A DNA stretch of 64,000 nucleotides from Pseudarthrobacter defluvii (GTDB lineage: Bacteria; Actinomycetota; Actinomycetes; Actinomycetales; Micrococcaceae): NCBI RefSeq assembly GCF_030323865.1, contig NZ_CP066362.1, positions 3,162,001 to 3,226,000 of the forward strand, in the 5' to 3' direction. This document shows positions 58,351 to 64,000 of this stretch, piece by piece; within the stretch, counting starts at the first letter, position 1; the number at the start of each line of letters is the position of its first letter. The notes under the pieces are model-generated. The model worked only from the letters and a program-made list of their open reading frames with translations, had not been told where the DNA came from and searched no databases. The position numbers and the translations under genes are program-made.

Positions 58351-59348
58351 CTGGTTCCGTTTCACGCTCCCCTGCCGCTTCCGGCGACCCGGACCGGGAG
58401 GTCCTGCGCCGCGCGTCCCTGAAGGTAGCACTGCGGATCAGCGCCGGGGTTGCCGCGCTGGTGCTGATCCTCCTGGCCGCGGCCACCGCCTTTCTGATGT
58501 ACAAGCTCGCGCATCCGGTGCAGCCTGCTTCCGAACCTGGAAGGCCGTACACGTACCTCGACTCCGGGGACCTGATTGAGGGCATGATCCTGGCGGGCCT
58601 GGCGGGCATCGTGCTGGCCGGCTTTGTGGGCTGGTTGAGCGCGCGCAGCGCCATCCGGCCGCTGGGCGAGGCGCTGGCCCGGCAGCGGCGGTTCGTCCAG
58701 GACGCCAGCCACGAACTGCGCACCCCCCTGGCCATCCTGGACACCCGCATCCAGCTGGCGCAGCGGAAAGCCGAACCTGGGTCTGAGCCTGCGCTCGCCC
58801 TGGCGAAGATCCGGGAGGACACGTCCACGCTGACCGGGATCGTGAACGAGCTGCTCCTGGCCGCGACCGGTTCCGTTTCCGGGCCGGAGGTGGCGCCGGT
58901 GGACGTGGCCCTGGCAGCCGAGTCTGCTGCCGGGAGCCTTCAGGATCTTGCCCGCCAGCGGGGCGTCCGATTAACCTTCGACGGCGGCGGGCCTGCTTTA
59001 GTGCGGATCGATCCCAGTTCGTTCCGGCGTGCCGTACTGGCCCTGGCCGACAACGCGTTGGGGCACACACCGGCGGGCGGGAGCATCAGCATCACCGCTG
59101 TTGTTGAAGGTTCCCGGGCGCTGGTCCGTGTGGCCGACTCGGGATCCGGCATTAGCGGGGTGGACCCGGACCGGATCTTCGACCGCTTTGTCCGCGCCTC
59201 CGCGCCTGGTGATTCGCAGGGCCGGCGGAGCTTCGGGATCGGGCTGGCCCTGGTCCGCGAGATCGCGTCCGCGGCCGGCGGTACCGTGAAGGTGGCCCGC
59301 ACCGGCCCGGACGGGACCACGATGGAACTGGCGCTGCCTTTGGCCTGA
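58347..59348 (+). CDS. Sensor histidine kinase
   Basis: 333 residues. Two membrane spans (about 32-54 and 77-98) with only a short exterior loop of about 22 residues, HisKA box FVQDASHELRTPLAI with His122, N box ADNALGHTPAGG, G box ADSGSGISG and FGIGLALVREIA. The tiny exterior loop fits intramembrane or envelope-stress sensing rather than binding a large ligand. Confidence 0.93.
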   Translation: MTGSVSRSPAASGDPDREVLRRASLKVALRISAGVAALVLILLAAATAFLMYKLAHPVQPASEPGRPYTYLDSGDLIEGMILAGLAGIVLAGFVGWLSARSAIRPLGEALARQRRFVQDASHELRTPLAILDTRIQLAQRKAEPGSEPALALAKIREDTSTLTGIVNELLLAATGSVSGPEVAPVDVALAAESAAGSLQDLARQRGVRLTFDGGGPALVRIDPSSFRRAVLALADNALGHTPAGGSISITAVVEGSRALVRVADSGSGISGVDPDRIFDRFVRASAPGDSQGRRSFGIGLALVREIASAAGGTVKVARTGPDGTTMELALPLA

Positions 59349-59377
59349 TCCCTGTTGGCTTGGCCCGCGCTTTTCGT

Positions 59378-59515
59378 TCTCGACGCGGACATGCGCTTTC
59401 GACGCGGATATTCCCTTTCGCGGCCCATATACGGGTCGCGAAAGGGAATATGCGCATCGGTGGGGAACATGCGCGTCGCCAGCGCGGGCACTCAGGAGGC
59501 GCCGCCGTCGTGCTT
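59378..59515. repeat. Interspersed palindromic repeat, copy E
   Basis: Best-conserved core: ATATTCCCTTTCGCG (59408-59422) pairs perfectly with CGCGAAAGGGAATAT (59437-59451), and GCCC/GGGT extend the stem around ATATAC. TTTCGACGCGG precedes it and GCCGCCGTCGTGC follows at 59502. It lies between the convergent kinase and aquaporin genes and could terminate both. Confidence 0.8.
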
Positions 59516-59538
59516 TCCCTGCCTGTGCTAACTGCGCT

Positions 59539-60546
59539 TCAGGCGGCCCTGCGCTTCGGGGTGGTCCGTGTCTCCGGCACGGAAGTGGCAGCCCCGGTGG
59601 CGGGAGGCGTTTCGCCGCCGGCGCGGCCCGGAGGCGTGGATTCCTGCGTCCGTGCGCGGGCGTCGAGGACGTCGCCGATGAACCAGTCGTAGATCAGCAC
59701 GCCGATCACGCCGCCGACCACCGGGCCGACAATGGGCACCCAGAAGTACCAACTGAACGCCCCGTCCACTGTGCCAGGCAGCGCCGTTTGGCCCCATCCG
59801 GCCATCCACGCGAAGAGGCGCGGGCCGAAATCACGGGCCGGGTTGATGGCGTAGCCGGCGTTGGCGCCGAGGGAGATGCCGATGGCGGCCACCGCGAGCC
59901 CGATCATGAACGGGCCCAGGTTGGCCTGGACGGCCGTGTTGCGCATGTCGATGATGGCCACGACGAACATCACCAGGAACGCCGTGCCCACGATCTGGTC
60001 AACCAGTGGTCCGACGGCGTTTCCGTTGAAGTAGGGCGCCGGGAACGTGGCGAAGATGGAGTAGGTGGCCAGGCCCTTCGCGTCGCCCCGGCCCGTGCCC
60101 ACGGCTTTGTTGTAGGCGTCGATGGCGTTGTAGTACAGCAGGTACACCAGCGCCGCGCCGGCGAAAGCCCCCACCACCTGGGCCACGATGTACGGGCCCA
60201 CTTTGCGCCACGGGAACTTGCGGCGGACCGCAAAGGCAATCGTCACGGCCGGGTTGATGTGGGCGCCGCTGACGCCGCCGGCCACGTACACGGCCAGCGC
60301 CACGGCCAGGGCCCATCCCCAGGCAATGAGCAACCAGTCGCCCGCGGCCATGAAGATGGTGGTGGATGTTTGGGCACGGCCCGATCCGGGCAACGCGGCG
60401 ACCGCCATGGCCACCACGCCGTCGCCGAACGCGATCAGCACGAACGTGCCCAGGAACTCCGCAAGCAGCTCGCCCCAGGTTCCACCCAATCGCTTGAGCC
60501 CGCTGCCATTGCGGACCGCATTTCTCAGTGGAGTGACATCACTCAT
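59539..60546 (-). CDS. Aquaglyceroporin (MIP family, GlpF-like)
   Basis: 335 residues from ATG 60546, with AGAAGG eight bases upstream (an upstream frame to 60606 is not needed). Six spans and both NPA boxes: SGAHINPAVTIAF and YAINPARDFGPR; the Asp after NPAR marks the glycerol-facilitator subgroup. A Pro/Thr-rich cytoplasmic tail of about 40 residues is unusual. Conducts glycerol and water. Confidence 0.92.
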   Translation of the reverse strand: MSDVTPLRNAVRNGSGLKRLGGTWGELLAEFLGTFVLIAFGDGVVAMAVAALPGSGRAQTSTTIFMAAGDWLLIAWGWALAVALAVYVAGGVSGAHINPAVTIAFAVRRKFPWRKVGPYIVAQVVGAFAGAALVYLLYYNAIDAYNKAVGTGRGDAKGLATYSIFATFPAPYFNGNAVGPLVDQIVGTAFLVMFVVAIIDMRNTAVQANLGPFMIGLAVAAIGISLGANAGYAINPARDFGPRLFAWMAGWGQTALPGTVDGAFSWYFWVPIVGPVVGGVIGVLIYDWFIGDVLDARARTQESTPPGRAGGETPPATGAATSVPETRTTPKRRAA

Positions 60547-60803
60547 CGCAGTACCTTCTTTGCGATTTTCTTGGTTTATTGGCCTCACCTCAGGACCAAT
60601 TGACAACGCGAGTACTTTTATGCTACGCCGAAAGTGTCCCTAGGCAACAGACCGACGGCCCGCTCCGCCGGGCGGCACTTCTGACGCCAGCCATGCCGCC
60701 CTCCTTCGAGCAGGGGTGGGCTGGATTCCGCCAGGGAAGAGACACCCGGACAGGACCAGGTTGCCGTCACAGGGACGTGGAGTTCGTTCGGAAAGGCAAG
60801 ACC

Positions 60804-61187
60804 ATGAACGACAACAGCAGCATCGAAAACACCCCGACTCCGGACGAGATGCCCGAGGAACGGGAGCTGCGCGGACGGTACGTCAAGGGCGACTTTGGCA
60901 AGGCCGGTGCGCAACGCGGCCGCCATGCGGAGGATGAAGAAGGCCAGTACGTCGAAGGGGACTACGGCGGGGCGGGCGCTGAAGGCGGACTCCCCGAACC
61001 CCTGGGCGACAGGACCGTGGGGGCCGGCCGCTACGTGAAGGCCGACTACGGCGAGGCCGGGCCGGTCCCCGGACGGTCCGCGGCATCCGAAACCGGCCGG
61101 TACCCCAAAGGGGACTACGGGAAGGGCGGCAGCGTGGAGCCCACGCGCAAGCCGGGTGATGAACCGGACGCACGTGCGGAGCGGTAG
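60804..61187 (+). CDS. Hydrophilic protein with four GRYVKGDYG-type repeats
   Basis: 127 residues, ATG 60804 preceded by GGAAAGG. Contains four copies of G(R/Q)Y(V/P)(K/E)(G/A)D(Y/F)G about every 25-30 residues (LRGRYVKGDFGKAG, EGQYVEGDYGGAG, AGRYVKADYGEAG, TGRYPKGDYGKGG). Highly charged, Gly-rich and probably disordered. No family recognised; stress or desiccation-related protein is a guess. A hairpin at 61206-61237 follows. Confidence 0.75.
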   Translation: MNDNSSIENTPTPDEMPEERELRGRYVKGDFGKAGAQRGRHAEDEEGQYVEGDYGGAGAEGGLPEPLGDRTVGAGRYVKADYGEAGPVPGRSAASETGRYPKGDYGKGGSVEPTRKPGDEPDARAER

Positions 61188-61494
61188 CCCCCGACCTGGC
61201 CAAAGCGGCCTGCCCACCTGCACAAGGTGGCAGGCCGGTTTGGTGCGTACCGGCGTCGTACTTTTCTGCCTGAAGCTGGCGCTGCGGGCTGCGTTTCTCG
61301 ACGCGCGTGTGCTTTTTCGACGCGGAGGCTACTTAACGCGGCCCACATATGGGGTGCGAAGAGGAACGTGCGCAGCGGAAACAGGGATGCGCGTCGCCAC
61401 GTGGCGGAGGCTCTTGGCACCCGCGCGCCGGCGCTTTTCCACATAGCCGCAGACTTCGCTTCCCGGCAGGGTTCCCACCCGGCACTTTGGGTAG
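61188..61494. other. Intergenic region with hairpin and repeat copy F
   Basis: 307 bp. The hairpin at 61206-61237 (CGGCCTGCCCACCT / AGGTGGCAGGCCG, one bulged C) probably terminates the upstream gene; the remainder is mainly repeat copy F. No gene is seen. Confidence 0.55.
61251..61400. repeat. Interspersed palindromic repeat, copy F
   Basis: CGGCGTCGTACTTTTC at 61251, TTTCTCGACGCGCGTG at 61294, TTTTTCGACGCGGAGG at 61313, GCGGCCCACATATGGGGTGCG with GAGGAACGTGCGCAGCGGAAACAGGG behind. Lies between two rightward genes. Confidence 0.75.
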
Positions 61495-62469
61495 ATGACC
61501 GATCTCCCGCCGTTCCTGCTGTCCCGGGACCGCATCCTCCACGGGCTCAGCGCCAACGATCTGGCCAAGCGCGTCCGGTCCGGCGCCCTGGTGCGGGTCC
61601 GGCACGGCGTGTATGTCGACGGGCCCACGTGGCGGGCCATGAAGCCCTGGAAGCAGTACCGCGTCCGGGTGCAGGCCGCCGGTGAAACCTTTGAGAAGCC
61701 CACAATTTTCGCCCGGCACTCCTCGGCGAGCGTGTGGGACATCCCGTTCATCGGGCAGGACCACCCCGTGCAGGCCCTCACGTTGAAGAACGACGGCGGG
61801 AGGTCACGTGCCGGAGTCAGCCGCCACTTCGCTGCCCGGGCAGGCCTGAGGGTGGTCAAGCTGGAGGGGCTCCTGGTCACCGACCGCGTCCGGACCGTCC
61901 TGGACCTGGCGGCCTTCAACCCCTTCGCCGAAGCCATCGCACCGCTGGATCATGTGCTGCGGCCGGACCCGGCCCGTCAATTGCCTGCCCTGACCAAGGC
62001 CGAACTGGAGGCGGGCATCAGTCAGATCTATTCCAGGGCAGCGGCGCGCAGGATCCGCGCCGCTATCGCCTTTGCCGATCCCGCATCTGCTTCAGCGGGC
62101 GAGTCCTGGAGCCGCGCCCTGATCCACGTGGCCGGCTTCGAACCCCCGGTCCTCCAGCAGCGCTTCACGGACGCCGCCGGACTGGTGGGGTACTCGGATT
62201 TCTACTGGAAGGACTCGGGGATCGTTGGTGAGTTCGACGGCGAGGAGAAGTACGTCAAACCCGAGTTCCTCAAAGGCAGGACCACATCCGAGGCGGTCCT
62301 GGCTGAGAAGAATCGCGAAAACCGGCTCCGGTCTTTGGGATTCCGCGTCGAGCGGTGGGATTGGGCGGACCTCGCTGCGGCCGGAACGCTGGAACGGAAG
62401 CTTGCGGCGGCAGGTGTGGCCCGGCGTCGTACGCGTTCCGCTGTTTTCGACGCGCAAAACCTCCCGTGA
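61495..62469 (+). CDS. AbiEi-like N-terminal domain with nuclease-like C-terminus
   Basis: 324 residues. The N-terminal 60 residues (LLSRDRILHGLSANDLAKRV, VRVRHGVYVDGP) resemble the winged-helix antitoxin domain of AbiEi-type proteins. The C-terminal part (GYSDFYWKDSGIVGEFDGEEKY, ENRLRSLGFRVERWDWADL) looks like the DUF559/Vsr restriction-endonuclease fold with the D...ExK pattern. No AbiEii toxin partner is adjacent, so it is not a typical pair. The last 15 residues (RRTRSAVFDAQNLP) are encoded by repeat copy G. A stand-alone DNA-cleaving or DNA-binding role is possible. Confidence 0.7.
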   Translation: MTDLPPFLLSRDRILHGLSANDLAKRVRSGALVRVRHGVYVDGPTWRAMKPWKQYRVRVQAAGETFEKPTIFARHSSASVWDIPFIGQDHPVQALTLKNDGGRSRAGVSRHFAARAGLRVVKLEGLLVTDRVRTVLDLAAFNPFAEAIAPLDHVLRPDPARQLPALTKAELEAGISQIYSRAAARRIRAAIAFADPASASAGESWSRALIHVAGFEPPVLQQRFTDAAGLVGYSDFYWKDSGIVGEFDGEEKYVKPEFLKGRTTSEAVLAEKNRENRLRSLGFRVERWDWADLAAAGTLERKLAAAGVARRRTRSAVFDAQNLP

Positions 62470-62545
62470 CACGCCCCCTCCACGGCGCGGCACTTATTTG
62501 GGTAGCGCTTAGGAATTTGCGCGCCGGGCCGGAACCTGGGCAGCG
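62423..62545. repeat. Interspersed palindromic repeat, copy G (degenerate)
   Basis: GGCGTCGTACGCGTTCC at 62423, TTTTCGACGCGCAAA at 62444, then CGGCGCGGCACTTATTTGGGT and GAATTTGCGCGCC, a weakened core. It covers the 3' ends of two convergent genes and supplies coding sequence to both. Confidence 0.6.
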
Positions 62546-62784
62546 GTGCGCCGGAGCCGGACCAGCCGCACCGCGTGAAAGGTGATCAACTCGGCACCTA
62601 CGATCACAGAGACGACGTCATACCACTGCAGCGGGCCATTGAAGAGCCTGTACACCGAGGGCGCCATGACCAGGAGGGCCGCAACGGTACTTGCCAACGA
62701 CCCGAACACCTTGTCAACGCGTTCGTCCCGTGCCACCCACGCGGCAACCCGTTCGCCGCGGTCATCCTCTGGCTCAACTCCCAT
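62509..62784 (-). CDS. Small membrane protein, two spans
   Basis: 91 residues; ATG 62784 with AGGGGGC upstream. Charged N-terminus (PEDDRGERVAAWVARDERVD) followed by two hydrophobic segments (VAALLVMAPSVY, VVSVIVGAELITFHAV) and a basic tail partly encoded by repeat copy G. Unknown function; similar short proteins are common in actinobacteria. Confidence 0.62.
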   Translation of the reverse strand: MGVEPEDDRGERVAAWVARDERVDKVFGSLASTVAALLVMAPSVYRLFNGPLQWYDVVSVIVGAELITFHAVRLVRLRRTAAQVPARRANS

Positions 62785-62837
62785 GCGTCTGCCCCCTCAG
62801 GCGTTGGTCCAACCGAGCCTACTCGGAAATACGAAAT

Positions 62838-62935
62838 CCACGCCGACATATTCCTTTTCGCGGCCTAAATGCTGGGCGCGAGAAGGAACATGCGCAGCGG
62901 AAACAGGGATGCGCGATCGCTCGGCTGGACGGGCG
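62838..62935. repeat. Interspersed palindromic repeat, copy H
   Basis: CGCCGACATATTCC at 62841, then TTCCTTTTCGCGGCC (62850-62864) / GGGCGCGAGAAGGAAC around TAAATGCT, and GCGCAGCGGAAACAGGGATGCGC. The TTTCGACGCG-type left end is partly lost. Sits upstream of the alcohol dehydrogenase. Confidence 0.7.
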
Positions 62936-63049
62936 GCCTCGCCCAACGGAAAAATAGGCAGTAGGCTTACTATCTTGCAGCTTGAGGTATGCAGTGCCCG
63001 GTGACCAGAACCCTATTCGGCGGTTTGAACGCGTAAAAGGAGTCCCATC

Positions 63050-64000
63050 ATGAAAGCTCTTGTATGGCACGGCGAAGGCGATATCCGCCTGGACAGCGTG
63101 GACGATCCCACCATTCTCGATCCGAACGATGCCATTGTGCGCATCACCCGCAGCGCAATCTGCGGCACGGACCTGCACTTCATCCGCGGCACCATGTCCG
63201 GCATGAAGGAAGGCACCATCCTGGGGCACGAGGCTGTGGGTGAGGTGACGGCCGTAGGCAAGGCGGTGCGGCGGTTCGCGCCCGGGGACCGCGTTATTGT
63301 GTCCTCCACGATGTCCTGCGGCGTGTGCTGGCAGTGCCGCGCCGGGCATACGGCGCAGTGCGACGTTGCCAACCCGAACGGCCCGCAGGCGGGGACCTGC
63401 TTCTTCGGCGGCCCCGAGACCACTGGACCAATTAACGGGCTGCAGGCGGAGTACGCGCGGATTCCGTGGGCCTCGAACACCTTGACCAGGCTGCCGGACA
63501 ACGTCAGCGACGAGCAGGCCATCCTGCTCTCGGACATCTTCCCCACGGCCTGGTTCGGCGCGCAACTGGCCGGCATCCAGCGCGGCGACACGGTGGCCGT
63601 GTACGGCGCGGGCGTTGTGGGGCAGCTGGCGATTGCGTCAGCTTTCCGGCAGGGTGCGTCGCGGGTGTTCGCGGTGGATGGGATCGAGACCCGGCTGGTC
63701 CAAGCGCTCGACCAGAACGCGGACGTCATCAACTTCAACAGCGAAGACCCGGTGGAGGCCCTGCAGGAGGCAACGCAGGGAATCGGCGTGGACGCGGTGA
63801 TCGATGCCGTGGGCGTCGATGCGCAGCGGCCCTGGGCCGGGCCCGCAGCCGCCAAGGGCGAGGAGCAGGCGGAACAGTTCGCGCAGGAAGTGGCCGAGGT
63901 TGCCCCTTCCACGAACGTGCAGGGCGATAACTGGGTGCCGGGGAACGCGCCGTCGCAGGTTTCGCAGTGGAGCATCGAGACGGTGCGGAAGTACGGCCGG
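63050..64000 (+). CDS. Zinc-dependent alcohol dehydrogenase, 3'-truncated by the window
   Basis: 317 codons visible; the stop lies beyond 64000. MDR fold: catalytic zinc Cys38 in SAICGTDLHF and His60-Glu61 in ILGHEAVGEV, structural zinc cysteines in SCGVCWQCRAGHTAQCD, NAD fold VAVYGAGVVGQLAIASAF. Resembles glutathione-independent formaldehyde / long-chain zinc dehydrogenases. AAAGGAG nine bases upstream. Substrate not assigned. Confidence 0.88.
   Translation, partial: MKALVWHGEGDIRLDSVDDPTILDPNDAIVRITRSAICGTDLHFIRGTMSGMKEGTILGHEAVGEVTAVGKAVRRFAPGDRVIVSSTMSCGVCWQCRAGHTAQCDVANPNGPQAGTCFFGGPETTGPINGLQAEYARIPWASNTLTRLPDNVSDEQAILLSDIFPTAWFGAQLAGIQRGDTVAVYGAGVVGQLAIASAFRQGASRVFAVDGIETRLVQALDQNADVINFNSEDPVEALQEATQGIGVDAVIDAVGVDAQRPWAGPAAAKGEEQAEQFAQEVAEVAPSTNVQGDNWVPGNAPSQVSQWSIETVRKYGR

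Noticed and set aside
61495..62469. Complete AbiE toxin-antitoxin system
   Set aside because: Only an AbiEi-like domain is present; no AbiEii nucleotidyltransferase partner is adjacent on either side.
1..64000. tRNA, rRNA or insertion-sequence genes
   Set aside because: No cloverleaf-like segment, ribosomal motif, transposase motif or terminal inverted repeat with target duplication was found by eye in any gap.

Overview
The window is chromosomal DNA of a high-GC Gram-positive actinobacterium, most likely Micrococcaceae of the Arthrobacter/Pseudarthrobacter type. Support comes from the C50-carotenoid operon (crtE-crtB-crtI-crtYe-crtYf-crtEb), an actinobacterial paaABCDE cluster, GTG/TTG starts, many ATGA/GTGA overlaps between genes, and high GC everywhere except the exopolysaccharide island. 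Names are read from protein motifs; no database search was possible.

Layout. (1) 0.1-6.0 kb: a secreted duplicated-module protein, a class II amidotransferase and glutamate decarboxylase, an acetamidase/formamidase, a lipid kinase with a 31-residue membrane peptide. (2) 6.1-12.6 kb: a GT2 glycosyltransferase, idi, and the divergent crt operon for a decaprenoxanthin-like C50 pigment. (3) 12.6-22.8 kb: a sugar-acid catabolic locus (UxaA-type dehydratase, 2-hydroxyacid dehydrogenase, DapA-type lyase/dehydratase, MFS importer, FMN hydroxyacid oxidase, IclR regulator, semialdehyde dehydrogenase, FAH-fold dehydratase). Three near-identical palindromes tie its promoters to the IclR gene. (4) 22.8-25.8 kb: a scarred region with a rearranged crtEb remnant, a secreted beta-helix gene frameshifted by an exact 13-bp tandem duplication, and a relic of the neighbouring 136-residue gene. 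(5) 25.8-32.6 kb: O-antigen-ligase-like protein, MinD-like ATPase, metallo-hydrolase, glmS. (6) 32.9-49.4 kb: a lower-GC exopolysaccharide/glycan island (UDP-sugar dehydratase, aminotransferase, acetyltransferase, initiating sugar transferase, flippase, UDP-sugar dehydrogenase, GT4, FemAB-like and PLP enzymes; divergent Wzz/tyrosine kinase, DUF4012, LANTG surface protein), then VanZ-like and galU. (7) 49.4-54.4 kb: enoyl-CoA hydratase and paaEDCBA for phenylacetyl-CoA epoxidation, with a PaaR-like operator. (8) 54.4-64.0 kb: short genes separated by a family of interspersed palindromic repeats; a PAP2-DedA-two-component operon, an aquaglyceroporin, a repeat-rich hydrophilic protein, an AbiEi-like/nuclease-like protein and the start of a zinc alcohol dehydrogenase.

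Most unusual signals: the interspersed palindromic repeat family (eight copies plus one half-copy, all intergenic or at gene ends), the 13-bp duplication that switches a surface protein out of frame, the permuted crtEb relic, the three-site IclR operator set, and a 32-bp tandem array upstream of paaA. No tRNA, rRNA, CRISPR array or intact insertion sequence was seen.
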